From positions 1 through 57,085 of the forward strand of contig JASBUW010000167.1 in NCBI GenBank assembly GCA_030147755.1: a DNA stretch of 57,085 nucleotides, read 5' to 3'. Source of the DNA: Parachlamydiaceae bacterium. Lineage in GTDB: Bacteria > Chlamydiota > Chlamydiia > Chlamydiales > Parachlamydiaceae. A model generated the notes under the pieces. That model was not told the origin of the DNA and searched no databases. It worked only from the letters and a program-made list of their open reading frames with translations. Below, one piece after another: positions 33,641-43,001 of the stretch; within the stretch, counting starts at the first letter, position 1; every line of letters begins with the position of its first letter. A program made the translations under genes and the position numbers.

Positions 33641-35023
33641 ATGAATTTATTAAAAATTACAGGGGGAACTCCCTTAAAAGGACATATTAAAGCGGCAGGT
33701 GCTAAGAATGCGATGACAAAACTTTTGGTGGCGTCTCTTTTATCCGATAAACCCTGCACTTTTTACAATGTTCCTAATATTGGGGATGTAGAAGTCACAG
33801 TCGCTCTATGCGAAGAAATTGGAATGGATGTGAAATGGGATCGCGAAGCAGGCGTGATGCATGTAGTGACAAAAGAATTGAAGACGTCATATGTGCCACA
33901 GCGTTTTTCAGGATCAAATCGCATTCCGATTTTGATGATAGGCGCTTTGTTAGGGCGCACCGATCAAGATATTATTGTACCTACTGCAGGAGGATGCTTA
34001 ATTGGACCACGTCCTGTAGATTTTCATATTCGTGCGTTGGAACAGCTAGGGGCTGTGATTGAATATCGTGGAATGAAGCGTGAAGGGGCTTATTTTGCGC
34101 ATGCGCATAATGGACTTAAAGGGACACTCATTACACTGCCTTTTCCATCAGTAGGTGCAACAGAGAATACCATTTTAGCGAGTGTGACAGCTAGAGGAAC
34201 GACAGTCATTAAGAATGCAGCGATTGAACCTGAAGTGGTAGAATTGATTTTATTTTTGCAAAAATTGGGAGCCATTATCACAGTAGATGTGGATCGCTCG
34301 ATTCGCATTCAAGGGACGCGACGTTTCTATGAAGTGGAGCACACAGTGATTCCTGACCGCATTGAAGCAGCATCGTGGGGAATGGCTGCCATCACGTCTA
34401 AAGGACGTGTTTTTGTGGAAGGGGCTCAGCATGTCAACATGTTGACATTTTTGAATAAGCTGCGTGAAGTAGGCGGAGGATTTGATGTAAAAGGCACTGG
34501 CATTGAATTCTTTTATGATGGTCCTTTGCAAGGAGGGTTGCATCTTGAGACGGATGTTCATCCCGGCTTTATGACAGATTGGCAACAGCCTTTTGTCGTT
34601 TTACTAACACAAGCTTCAGGATCGTCTGTCGTTCATGAAACAGTTTACGAAAATCGTTTTGGGTACACAGAAACATTAAGTGAAATGGGAGCAGATATTG
34701 CCTTGTTTAGGCAATGTTTAGGAGGCAAGCAATGTCGCTTTGCTTCGCAAAGTTTTTGTCATAGTGTCATTATTAAAGGTTCTACACCGCTTGTGGGAAG
34801 AGATATTCGTATTCCGGATTTACGTGCTGGTTTTGCCTATGTGATGGCCGCATTAATTGCTTCTGACACAAGTACAATTTCAGGTCTACATTTCTTAGAG
34901 CGAGGTTATGAATCTCTTGTGCATAAATTAGAAGTTTTAGGAGCGAATTTCAGCATAGTGAAGGGTGAAGAGAAAGTGGGGCGATCAAAAGAAGAAAAAT
35001 TCTTGGAACCTGTTTTCACTTAA
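33641..35023 (+). CDS. murA: UDP-N-acetylglucosamine 1-carboxyvinyltransferase MurA
   Basis: A 460-aa enzyme of the first committed peptidoglycan step, transferring enolpyruvate from PEP to UDP-GlcNAc in the cytoplasm. The N-terminal AAGAKNAM motif, the active-site loop TAGGCLIGPRPVDFHI with Cys119, and the GGLHLETDVHPGFMTDWQQP motif are clear. C. trachomatis MurA has Asp in place of this Cys, so here the fosfomycin-reactive residue is kept. It is about 40 residues longer than E. coli MurA, with a charged C-terminal tail (VKGEEKVGRSKEEK). A palindrome begins seven bases after the stop. Confidence 0.93.
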   Translation: MNLLKITGGTPLKGHIKAAGAKNAMTKLLVASLLSDKPCTFYNVPNIGDVEVTVALCEEIGMDVKWDREAGVMHVVTKELKTSYVPQRFSGSNRIPILMIGALLGRTDQDIIVPTAGGCLIGPRPVDFHIRALEQLGAVIEYRGMKREGAYFAHAHNGLKGTLITLPFPSVGATENTILASVTARGTTVIKNAAIEPEVVELILFLQKLGAIITVDVDRSIRIQGTRRFYEVEHTVIPDRIEAASWGMAAITSKGRVFVEGAQHVNMLTFLNKLREVGGGFDVKGTGIEFFYDGPLQGGLHLETDVHPGFMTDWQQPFVVLLTQASGSSVVHETVYENRFGYTETLSEMGADIALFRQCLGGKQCRFASQSFCHSVIIKGSTPLVGRDIRIPDLRAGFAYVMAALIASDTSTISGLHFLERGYESLVHKLEVLGANFSIVKGEEKVGRSKEEKFLEPVFT

Positions 35024-35029
35024 TACTAG

Positions 35030-35169
35030 AGTGGTGGACAAAAGGACAAACGACACAAACGACATAAAGGACCTTAACGACAATGTGGACAAAAGGACAA
35101 TAATGACATCTGTCCACTTCGTCGTTAAGGTCCTTTATGTCGTTTGTGTTGTTTGTCCTTTTGTCCACT
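35030..35169. repeat. Palindrome, GGAC/CGAC nonamer family, after murA
   Basis: The left arm (35030-35090, AGTGGTGGACAAAAGG and onwards) pairs with the right arm (35112-35169, ending CCTTTTGTCCACT) with few mismatches. Units of nine bases include GACATAAAG, GACCTTAAC and GACAATGTG. It shares most units with the copies at 23376 and 8510. Confidence 0.85.
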
Positions 35170-35275
35170 AAAATGCATTGCTCTGCGCTCAATATAAATT
35201 TAATGTCTCAAAATAAGCATTTTATGCTATTCTATAACCTATCCTTATTGTTTACAAATAGCATGAAAGAGTGGT

Positions 35276-36271
35276 ATGTCTTGTCCTTTATTAAAAATGG
35301 CTCCTATATCTGTATGGCGCTCTATCTTGAGAAAGAATTTCACACGTGTCGATCAATTTGCTGATTTTTTAGAATTAAATGATGCACAACGTGCTCAACT
35401 CATCTTAAAACCTCATTTTGCTTTTCAAGTGCCTTTACGCCTTGCTGAAAAAATGCCTAAAGGGACTTTAGATGATCCCCTCGTGCGTCAATTTTTACCT
35501 TTGCAAGCAGAACTTAAGCACCATCCAGATTTTGTTTCTGATCCGGTTTGCGATCAGGCTTTTCAAAAAGAGAAAAAACTCTTACATAAATATGACGGAC
35601 GCGTACTTTTAGTATGTACAAGTGCTTGTGCGATGCATTGTCGCTATTGTTTTAGGCAAAATTTCAGCTATGAAACAGATAAAACCTTTGAGAAAGAACT
35701 GGCTTGTATCGAACAAGATTTGTCTGTGCATGAAGTGATTTTAAGCGGAGGCGATCCTCTTTCCCTTTCAGATGAAATGCTTGCTTATCTATTGGAAAGC
35801 TTAGCGAAACTACCGCATATTAGGCGTATTCGCTTTCATACACGTTTTCCAATTGGCATTCCTGAGCGCATCGATGACAGTTTTTTAAGTTTAATAGCGG
35901 TTGTTCCTCAACAAGTCTATTTTATCATTCATTGCAATCATCCACGAGAATTAGATCAAGATGTCCTTCAGCATTTGAATGCTTTACAGCGACTAGGCTG
36001 TATCATCATGAATCAAGCTGTTTTGTTGAAAGGAGTCAATGATGATGTACATACGCTGAAGCAGCTTTGTGAACAACTTTCCAATCATGGCATACTGCCT
36101 TATTATCTCCATCAATTGGATCGTGTGCAAGGAACTGCGCATTTTGAAGTGGACGAAGAGAGAGGACGATTTCTTATGCAAGAAATCGCCAAACAACTAC
36201 CAGGCTATGCGGTGCCCAAATATGTGCGTGAAATAGCCGGAGAGCCATATAAAACATTAATTAATGTTTAA
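35276..36271 (+). CDS. epmB: EF-P beta-lysylation radical SAM protein EpmB
   Basis: A 331-aa protein of the lysine 2,3-aminomutase family, the short YjeK/EpmB form. Cys118, Cys122 and Cys125 (CAMHCRYC) bind the 4Fe-4S/SAM cluster; LSGGDPLSLSD and the PLP-lysine region VLLKGVND follow. The N-terminal VWRSILRKNFTRVDQFADFL is typical of EpmB. It converts alpha-lysine to beta-lysine for transfer to elongation factor P by EpmA. Neither epmA nor efp lies in this window. It needs PLP, made by pdxST here. Confidence 0.85.
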   Translation: MSCPLLKMAPISVWRSILRKNFTRVDQFADFLELNDAQRAQLILKPHFAFQVPLRLAEKMPKGTLDDPLVRQFLPLQAELKHHPDFVSDPVCDQAFQKEKKLLHKYDGRVLLVCTSACAMHCRYCFRQNFSYETDKTFEKELACIEQDLSVHEVILSGGDPLSLSDEMLAYLLESLAKLPHIRRIRFHTRFPIGIPERIDDSFLSLIAVVPQQVYFIIHCNHPRELDQDVLQHLNALQRLGCIIMNQAVLLKGVNDDVHTLKQLCEQLSNHGILPYYLHQLDRVQGTAHFEVDEERGRFLMQEIAKQLPGYAVPKYVREIAGEPYKTLINV

Positions 36272-36286
36272 TTTCTTAAAAATAAA

Positions 36287-38041
36287 TTACATACGATTAA
36301 CAAGAGGAACTCCCAAGATATCTAAACCTTGCTTTAATACGCGTGCAGTGGCTTCACACAAAAGCAAGCGTTCATTTTGCTGAGGGCTGCCTTCTACGCG
36401 GCAATCGCGAAAAAAAGCATGAAATTTTTCAGCTAATGTATATAGATAATCTGTCAAACGATTAGGAAGCAAGTCATTTGCGACGAGATCTAATGCTTCT
36501 TGAAAACGTAAAAGATGTAAACCTAACTCAATTTCTGTTGGATGCTCTAAATGAATATGAGTCGTTTCCACTATTGTTAGAGGATCAATATTGATTTTTC
36601 TTTTAATCCCTGCTGTACGTACATAAGCATACATCAAAAAGGCTGCTGTGTTGCCTTCAAAGCGCAACATGCGCTCATAACTAAATGTATAGTCGCTTAG
36701 TCTATGGTTAGAAAGATCTGCATATTTAATGGCTCCAATGCCTAAAGCATGAGCGAGTTGTTCTCTTTCATTTGTTTCCATCTCCGGATTACGTTCTTGC
36801 AAGATTTTGTCTGCATGCGTGATAGCTGCTGTTAATAAATCCATGAGACGCTCAGTATCTCCGGAACGTGTGCGAAATTTCTTGCCATCAGCTCCTAAAA
36901 CGAGTCCAAAAGGAACATGATCAACACGCACTTTCTTTGGATCCCAATAGCCAGCTTTCTCGGCTGCTTTGAAGATCATCTGAAAGTGAGTGGCTTGTCC
37001 GGCATCTGTCACATAGATTAAACGCTCACCCTTTTCTATTTTGATGCGATGGTAAATGGTGGCCATGTCTGTCGTATCGTAGTTATAGCCTCCATCTGAT
37101 TTCTGTACCATTAAGGGGAGGGCTTCACCCTCACGATTTTGAAAACCTTCTAAGAAAATGCATTTAGCACCATCTGAAACTTCGACGAGTCCTTTGCGTT
37201 CGAGATCTGCCACAATTTCTGCTAAATAAGGATTATAATAAGATTCTCCTCGCTCAATCAATTTAACATCGAGTAAATCATAAATTTCTTGATAAGCTTT
37301 ACGCGAGATGTCACAAATGATTTCCCACGCTTGACGGGCTTGAGGTTGCCCTTGTTGTAAAGCAACGACCTCTAATTGTGCACGGCGTTTAAATTCAGAA
37401 TCTTCATCAAATCGTTTTTTAGCGGCTTTATACCAGTTTACCAGATGGGTAAGATCTGTTTTTTGTTGACCAGTTAACACGTGCGGAACTTCTTCTTTCA
37501 TATACGCAATGAGCATTCCAAATGCGGTGCCCCAATCTCCAATGTGATTGTGGCGGACCACATCGTGGCCTAAAAATTCAAATAGACGCGCTAAGCTATC
37601 TCCAATGATCGTGGAGCGTAAATGTCCCACATGCATCTCTTTGGCTACATTGGGAGAAGAAAAATCAATAATCACGCGTTGGGGAGTTTCAGGAAGATCA
37701 ATGTTTAAATGTACATCACGTAATAAATGATCCACGGCTTGTGATAAGAAATCAGAGTGAAGGGTAATATTGATGAATCCCGGTCCGGCAATCTCTAGTT
37801 GTTGAATCAAATTGTCTTGGCGATCTAAAGCTGCAACAATTTTTTCGGCAATTTGTCTTGGCGGCTGTTGCAGAATCTTTGTTAACTTCATGGCTGTATT
37901 GCATTGATAATGGCCGAATTTACTCTGGGTACTTGGCGTCACTTCAGTGGGGATGGCCGCTGATTGCTCCAAGAGCTCAGGAAAGGCTTGTATAGTGGCC
38001 TGATGAAATTTTGTATGTAAAAGAGAAATTAAACTTTTCAT
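36287..38041 (-). CDS. argS: Arginyl-tRNA synthetase
   Basis: A 584-aa class I synthetase. Visible are the N-terminal Add-1 domain, the HIGH-equivalent HVGHLRS in SSPNVAKEMHVGHLRSTI, GDWGTAFGMLIAY, and the KMSKS-equivalent region FRTRSGDT. The C-terminal anticodon-binding DALR domain ends with GLDILGVPLVNRM. I start at the ATG at 38041, with AGGA close upstream; the ORF extends to 38080 without a ribosome binding site. It converges on epmB, 15 bases apart. Confidence 0.93.
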   Translation of the reverse strand: MKSLISLLHTKFHQATIQAFPELLEQSAAIPTEVTPSTQSKFGHYQCNTAMKLTKILQQPPRQIAEKIVAALDRQDNLIQQLEIAGPGFINITLHSDFLSQAVDHLLRDVHLNIDLPETPQRVIIDFSSPNVAKEMHVGHLRSTIIGDSLARLFEFLGHDVVRHNHIGDWGTAFGMLIAYMKEEVPHVLTGQQKTDLTHLVNWYKAAKKRFDEDSEFKRRAQLEVVALQQGQPQARQAWEIICDISRKAYQEIYDLLDVKLIERGESYYNPYLAEIVADLERKGLVEVSDGAKCIFLEGFQNREGEALPLMVQKSDGGYNYDTTDMATIYHRIKIEKGERLIYVTDAGQATHFQMIFKAAEKAGYWDPKKVRVDHVPFGLVLGADGKKFRTRSGDTERLMDLLTAAITHADKILQERNPEMETNEREQLAHALGIGAIKYADLSNHRLSDYTFSYERMLRFEGNTAAFLMYAYVRTAGIKRKINIDPLTIVETTHIHLEHPTEIELGLHLLRFQEALDLVANDLLPNRLTDYLYTLAEKFHAFFRDCRVEGSPQQNERLLLCEATARVLKQGLDILGVPLVNRM

Positions 38042-38063
38042 AATTCCTAATCGATTTAAAGCT

Positions 38064-38348
38064 TCATATTTTCTTATCATAAGAAATTAAGCATTTAACA
38101 GAAATCAAAATGCGTGCTGATTCAGTGACCCATATAAATGAATTATCTTTTATGAAAAACAGCACATAAAGTGGGACGATGCTGTGGATATTTTTTAACT
38201 GGCAACGTCGCTTTTGTTCGGCCTTAATTTGACGTTGGATATATGGTTGTTCTTGTTTTAAGCGACGTTTTTCTTTCCATCTACTATCATAAGCTTTTTC
38301 AGCAGCCTTTATACGATCAGATGAACGCTTTTTAAATAGTAGGTTATT
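38064..38348 (-). pseudogene. Gene remnant without start codon, highly charged
   Basis: The stretch upstream of argS, otherwise empty for over 400 bases, holds an open frame of about 94 codons on the minus strand with no ATG, GTG or TTG near its beginning. It reads KKRSSDRIKAAEKAYDSRWK, then a Lys/Arg/Gln-rich helix and a hydrophobic end. The composition looks protein-coding, so this may be a decayed gene tail overlapping the argS leader. I recognise no family. It could also be chance. Confidence 0.3.
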
Positions 38349-38482
38349 TTAATTAATTCCGATTTTAAGTATAATGTATTTATGTAATGTTGAAATAAAT
38401 TCAATTTTTTAAAAATTATTGTTATTTATTTGTGTTTATGATATAATTTAATTATAATTTTTAAGTTTTACATAGGTGAAAT

Positions 38483-39388
38483 ATGGTTGACTCTCTCAAA
38501 TCTATTCAATATGGGCTAGAGTATTGTGCTTCTAAATGGTCTAGTTGGATGAGAAAAACGACTAAACCGTCGAGAGAGTTACTACAAATTACGCCTAATG
38601 GGGAACCGGTTAATCAAGAGCAAGCCTCTCTTTTTCCTAATGAAATCATAGCGAAGTTTTTGGAAGAGTGGGCGGCGTCTGTTAATCCTCAATGTTTAGA
38701 TAAAACGGCTCTTCGGCCTTTATTGCGCATGGCGCGTGTGAGTAGAGAGTGTTGTAGTCTAGTCGATCAATGTCTCCAAAAGATTTACGCTAAGGAATTA
38801 GGAAGTTATAAACCAGAGGGAATTAGTTGGGCTCAAGCGTTGAGTCTGCTTTATAATTGGCAACAGCAAGTCGAAAAGGGGACCTATTTGACGACGGCGA
38901 AAGAAGCGCAAGGCAGTTTTTCACCTGTTAAATGTCATTTGCCTGTCAAAGAACCAGCTTTAATGGATGATCAAGTAGAAATTGAGGGAACACGTCTTTC
39001 CTTGACGAAGAATTTACTTATAGCGGGCGTCAATGAAGAAATGACAGGAGGTAAAGTAAAATTTAAAGTGCTTTGGCGACAACCTCTACGCAATCAAGAT
39101 AAACATCTATTTATTTCAGTGGATAAGACATTAGTGGCAACGCAACATCTCTTAGTGGAGAATAAAGAGGGAAAAGAGCGACCTGTTTGTCGTTTTGATG
39201 TACGGAGCGTTAAAACAGGGCATCTTATTGGTTCCATTGTCCTTTTTCCTGAAGAAGGCAAAAAGCGATTCGAATTGGCGGATATTGAATTTAGTTTACA
39301 ACAATTCGCTTATCAAAAAAATGGGGAGCTTTGGACGCGCGATTATCAAGAATCGCCTCAAAATAATTGTTTAATGCTTAAAGCATAA
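38483..39388 (+). CDS. F-box-like protein, putative host-directed effector
   Basis: A 301-aa protein. Residues about 50-95 (LFPNEIIAKFLEEW, then LLRMARVSRECCSLVDQCLQ) fit the F-box pattern: a Leu-Pro-like start, a helix, then the hydrophobic-x-x-V-S/C-R-x-x-x-x-L/V core. The C-terminal part shows beta-rich, unassigned sequence (KVKFKVLWRQPL). F-box proteins are greatly expanded in amoeba-infecting chlamydiae, where they are thought to recruit host SCF ubiquitin ligase; secretion is not shown here. TAGGTGA lies before the ATG. The gene stands alone after an AT-rich gap. Confidence 0.5.
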   Translation: MVDSLKSIQYGLEYCASKWSSWMRKTTKPSRELLQITPNGEPVNQEQASLFPNEIIAKFLEEWAASVNPQCLDKTALRPLLRMARVSRECCSLVDQCLQKIYAKELGSYKPEGISWAQALSLLYNWQQQVEKGTYLTTAKEAQGSFSPVKCHLPVKEPALMDDQVEIEGTRLSLTKNLLIAGVNEEMTGGKVKFKVLWRQPLRNQDKHLFISVDKTLVATQHLLVENKEGKERPVCRFDVRSVKTGHLIGSIVLFPEEGKKRFELADIEFSLQQFAYQKNGELWTRDYQESPQNNCLMLKA

Positions 39389-39539
39389 ATAGATTTCATT
39401 ATTATTTTTTATCAATTCCAAATCATTTGTGTCTAATTTCGAGAAAATTAGCTTGAATGTTATTACTTTACAAGGTAATCTAGCCTTCAGCAATTTGTAA
39501 TCCAATCTTAAAATTTATCCATTCGGTAAAGGGGTTTCA

Positions 39540-40274
39540 ATGACAAAAACTGTCATAACAGACGAACTAAAGAAAGTGTTAGAGCAATTTCTGGAGGAAA
39601 ATCGACCTGCAGAGTTAATTAACACCTATTTATGTTTTGTTGAGCATAAGTTCAATTTACAGCCTGTTCTTTTTCCGAAAGAAAAAATTATTTACCAAAG
39701 CGCGGAAGATGCCGTGCATCAGCTCGAGCGGGAAGATAAGCTCTGGCATGAGACCGAAATTAAAATTGGATTTGGTCAAGCTAGCGTGAACGCAGAAACC
39801 AAAAAAATTTATATCTGCCCTTTCACAGGGAAAGTCTTTGGAGATAATACACATCCTAATCCGCAAGATGCCATTTATGATTGGGTGTCTAAATGTCCGG
39901 AAAATACAGAACGTATTGGTGGATTGCGCGTCAAGCGCTTTTTTGTGTCAGAAGATCCGGATGTGATCAAGAGCTATATTGATAAGACAAAAATGAAAAA
40001 AGAAGCTGTTAAAAAAGTCGTTTATTCATCCGTATTGAGTGGCAAATTGTTTAATAGCAAAGAAGCAGTAGTTGAAGACTTCAAACGCAATTATTTGAAA
40101 AAACTCTCTGTGGTGGAAGTACAAAATCAAAATAAATTCAAAATAGAAGATCATTTTTTAGCCTTTATTCAGAAGCAACTGGTGGAAGATAAAGTGACTG
40201 CCTTTGTAGAAGCGTTGGCCGAATTTGATGAATTTATGCCTTACGTTGAGCGATGGGTAGAAGCAGAGGATTAA
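39540..40274 (+). CDS. Conserved chlamydial protein (CT538-like, DUF2709 type)
   Basis: A 244-aa soluble protein of unknown function. It has a conserved central region, IYICPFTGKVFGDNTHPNPQ and AIYDWVSKCPENTERIGGLR, with a CPFTGK motif, and charged helices towards the C-terminus. The order here (this gene, tsaE, engB, dnaQ-like) mirrors C. trachomatis CT538-CT537-CT536, which is the basis for the name, given from memory. AAAGGGG precedes the ATG. Its last 22 bases overlap the tsaE start, so translation of the two is coupled. Confidence 0.65.
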   Translation: MTKTVITDELKKVLEQFLEENRPAELINTYLCFVEHKFNLQPVLFPKEKIIYQSAEDAVHQLEREDKLWHETEIKIGFGQASVNAETKKIYICPFTGKVFGDNTHPNPQDAIYDWVSKCPENTERIGGLRVKRFFVSEDPDVIKSYIDKTKMKKEAVKKVVYSSVLSGKLFNSKEAVVEDFKRNYLKKLSVVEVQNQNKFKIEDHFLAFIQKQLVEDKVTAFVEALAEFDEFMPYVERWVEAED

Positions 40275-40720
40275 TTCACTACGTTTCTCATTCCGCTCAA
40301 GAAACATTTGATTTAGGGCTCAGGCTGGGACAACAAATGCCTGTTCCGATTGTCATTTGTTTATTTGGAGAGCTTGCAGCGGGTAAAACCACTTTTATTA
40401 AAGGACTGGTGCAAGGCGCAGCGCAATTGGATCCTTCTATCGTTCAGAGTCCAACTTTTACTTATTTGCACATTTATGAAGGACAAAAAACGATTTATCA
40501 CTTCGATCTCTATCGCTTACGCGATATCGACGAATTCTTAAGTATGGGTTTTGATGAATACTTCGATGCGGAAGGAATCTGTTGTATTGAGTGGTCAGAA
40601 CGCATTGCTGCCTATGTGCCTCCAGATAGCTTGCAGCTCTCGTTTGAGCATTTAGAAAAAGATCAACGTCTCATTACACTAACATCCTCTAAAGGATTAG
40701 ATTTTTATGCCACAAGCTAA
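40253..40720 (+). CDS. tsaE: tRNA threonylcarbamoyladenosine biosynthesis ATPase TsaE
   Basis: A 155-aa P-loop protein (Walker A GELAAGKTT; the Walker B-like segment YHFDLYRLRDIDEF; IEWSERI). It works with TsaB and TsaD to make t6A37 on tRNAs that read ANN codons. The start overlaps the upstream gene by 22 bases and the end overlaps engB by 14 bases, so a tightly packed operon runs from 39540 to 42078. Confidence 0.9.
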   Translation: MGRSRGLIHYVSHSAQETFDLGLRLGQQMPVPIVICLFGELAAGKTTFIKGLVQGAAQLDPSIVQSPTFTYLHIYEGQKTIYHFDLYRLRDIDEFLSMGFDEYFDAEGICCIEWSERIAAYVPPDSLQLSFEHLEKDQRLITLTSSKGLDFYATS

Positions 40721-41324
40721 ATTCATTAAAACGGCGATTCTACCTAAGGATTATCCCGTGATTCGCAATGAGGGTGGCGACATTTTGCCTGAAGTGGCTG
40801 TGGCAGGGCGTTCAAATGTGGGAAAATCGAGTTTGCTCAATCATTTGTTCCATACGAAACATTTAGTGAAGACCTCTTCTACTCCAGGCAAGACGCAAGC
40901 TTTAAACTTTTTTACTTTAGACGATAGGTGGGCTTTTGCAGATCTTCCCGGCTATGGTTATGCCCAAGTTTCTCAAGAAGTGAAAAAGCAGTGGGGGCCA
41001 ATGGTGAAAGCCTATTTGGAAAAAAGAGAATCCCTAAAATTGATTTTATTTCTTTTGGATATCCGACGGGTTCCCAATGCAGATGATTTGCAATTTCTCG
41101 ATTGGGTTGTCCATCATCAAAAAGCGATGATTTTGGTGTTGACGAAAGTAGATAAAGTGAAACGCAACGAACGTCAAGTCAACACGAAAAAAATTTTAGA
41201 GGCTTTAGGAGCGGGTAATATTCATTATGTTTATTACTCGGCTGTTGAAAATCAGGGAAGGCGAGAGCTTTTTGCGATGATCAAAGATGCGCTGAAAGAT
41301 GAAGAAGATGTAGCACAAGGATAG
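40707..41324 (+). CDS. engB: Ribosome biogenesis GTPase EngB/YsxC
   Basis: A 205-aa Era-like GTPase. G1 is GRSNVGKSS, G2 region STPGKTQALNFF, G3 DLPGYGYAQV, G4 TKVDK and G5 YYSAVENQG. Members of this family help assemble the 50S subunit and are usually essential. It overlaps tsaE by 14 bases and the exonuclease follows four bases after its stop. Confidence 0.92.
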   Translation: MPQAKFIKTAILPKDYPVIRNEGGDILPEVAVAGRSNVGKSSLLNHLFHTKHLVKTSSTPGKTQALNFFTLDDRWAFADLPGYGYAQVSQEVKKQWGPMVKAYLEKRESLKLILFLLDIRRVPNADDLQFLDWVVHHQKAMILVLTKVDKVKRNERQVNTKKILEALGAGNIHYVYYSAVENQGRRELFAMIKDALKDEEDVAQG

Positions 41325-41328
41325 GTCC

Positions 41329-42078
41329 ATGACTGATATTGAGAAACAAAAATTTATTTGTATTGATTGCGAGACAACAGGACTAGATGCTCAGCAGGAT
41401 CGCATCATTGAAGTGGCTGTCATGTGCTTTGATGCGCACACGATTTATGAGCAGATGGAAACGTTAGTGAATCCCGAATGCCCGATTCCTGAAACTTCTA
41501 TTGCTATTCATCATATCACGCCTGAAATGGTTCAAGATAAACCCACGATTGCTCAAGTGCTGTCTGATATTTTGAAAATGATTGGCAATCATATTATTAT
41601 TGGACATGGAGTGGGTTTTGATATCGATATTTTAGCAATCGCAGCTGAACGCCATGGAATTCCCTGTACGTTGCGTCAAAATCGCTTTTTAGATACCTTG
41701 CGCATGGCACGCTTATATGATGGATGTCCGGTTAACTCGCTTGAGCAATTGCGCAAGCATTTTAATATTCCTTTAGAAGGGGCGCATCGTGCGATGAGCG
41801 ATGTCATTGTCAATCGAGAAGTCTTTAAGCATTTAGCTAAACGCTATAAAACCACTGAGCAATTGTTCGAAGCTCTTTCGCGTCCGATTCTCATGACTAA
41901 CATGCCTTTAGGGAAACATAAAGGACGTCCTTTAAAAGAAATCCCTTTGCAATATTTACAATGGGTGGCGAACAAAGATTTTGACCAAGATTTGCTTTTT
42001 TCTGTGCGCAATGAGCTGAAAAGGCGCAAAAAAGGTAATCAATTTGGTCAAGCGAGTAGTCCCTTTGCTAATCTTTAA
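41329..42078 (+). CDS. dnaQ: DnaQ-like DEDDh exonuclease with C-terminal DUF3820-type domain
   Basis: A 249-aa protein. Exonuclease motifs are Exo[11 protein letters not shown], Exo[12 protein letters not shown] and ExoIII HRAMSDV, all catalytic acids and the His present. The C-terminal about 55 residues ([20 protein letters not shown]) form a separate small domain resembling DUF3820, seen fused to such exonucleases. It may proofread for DNA polymerase III or act in repair. Last gene of the tsaE/engB cluster; pdxS follows with 11 bases between. Confidence 0.85.
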   Translation: MTDIEKQKFICIDCETTGLDAQQDRIIEVAVMCFDAHTIYEQMETLVNPECPIPETSIAIHHITPEMVQDKPTIAQVLSDILKMIGNHIIIGHGVGFDIDILAIAAERHGIPCTLRQNRFLDTLRMARLYDGCPVNSLEQLRKHFNIPLEGAHRAMSDVIVNREVFKHLAKRYKTTEQLFEALSRPILMTNMPLGKHKGRPLKEIPLQYLQWVANKDFDQDLLFSVRNELKRRKKGNQFGQASSPFANL

Positions 42079-42089
42079 GGAGCATTTTT

Positions 42090-42995
42090 ATGACACAAGA
42101 ACACTCTACATCTGTGGAAAAAGGATCATTTGAAATTAAAGTTGCCTTGGCTGAAATGTTGAAGGGTGGCGTCATTATGGATGTGACGAATGCTGAACAA
42201 GCCAAAATTGCTGAAGATGCCGGGGCTGTCGCTGTCATGGCTTTAGAACGCATTCCATCTGATATTCGCGCTCAAGGGGGAATCGCCCGCATGTCCAATC
42301 CGGAGCTCATTCAAGAAATCCAAGAGAGTGTCACGATTCCTGTCATGGCAAAATGCCGCATTGGCCACTTTGTAGAGGCGCAAATTTTGCAGGCTTTACA
42401 AGTCGATTTTATTGATGAAAGCGAAGTGTTGACTCCGGCTGATGAAGAAAACCATGTAGATAAACATGTCTTTAAAGTGCCTTTTGTGTGCGGATGTCGT
42501 GATTTGGGAGAAGCCTTACGTCGCATTGGTGAAGGGGCTGCTATGATTCGCACTAAAGGGGAAGCAGGAACAGGTAATATTGTAGAAGCGGTTCGTCATA
42601 TGCGCACAGTTAATCGCGAAATTCGCCGTTTAACCACCATGGACCAAGCAGAGCTCATGGCGGAAGCGAAGCGTTTAGGAGCGCCCTTTCATTTGGTGCA
42701 ACTAGTGGCGCGTACAGGAACATTGCCTGTGCCCAATTTTGCTGCAGGAGGAATTGCCACACCAGCCGATGCGGCGCTCATGATGCAACTGGGAGCTCAA
42801 ACGGTGTTTGTAGGATCCGGTATTTTTAAATCTGAAGATCCGGCACCACGTGCACGTGCGATTGTAGGAGCTGCCACGTATTATCAAGACCCGGAAATGT
42901 TAGCTCAAATTTCGATGGGATTACTGGATGCAATGCGTGGATTAGATATTCGTCAGCTGAAAAAAGAAGAATTACTGGCGCAAAGAGGTTGGTAA
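42090..42995 (+). CDS. pdxS: Pyridoxal 5'-phosphate synthase lyase subunit PdxS
   Basis: A 301-aa (beta/alpha)8 subunit that builds PLP from ribose 5-phosphate, glyceraldehyde 3-phosphate and ammonia. Catalytic residues visible are Asp31 (GGVIMDV), Lys88 (MAKCRIGH) and Lys156 ([11 protein letters not shown]). It forms a dodecamer and takes ammonia from PdxT, encoded six bases downstream. AAGGAG precedes the ATG. De novo B6 synthesis is not expected in the highly reduced pathogenic chlamydiae. Confidence 0.95.
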   Translation: MTQEHSTSVEKGSFEIKVALAEMLKGGVIMDVTNAEQAKIAEDAGAVAVMALERIPSDIRAQGGIARMSNPELIQEIQESVTIPVMAKCRIGHFVEAQILQALQVDFIDESEVLTPADEENHVDKHVFKVPFVCGCRDLGEALRRIGEGAAMIRTKGEAGTGNIVEAVRHMRTVNREIRRLTTMDQAELMAEAKRLGAPFHLVQLVARTGTLPVPNFAAGGIATPADAALMMQLGAQTVFVGSGIFKSEDPAPRARAIVGAATYYQDPEMLAQISMGLLDAMRGLDIRQLKKEELLAQRGW

Positions 42996-43001
42996 GACGG
43001 C

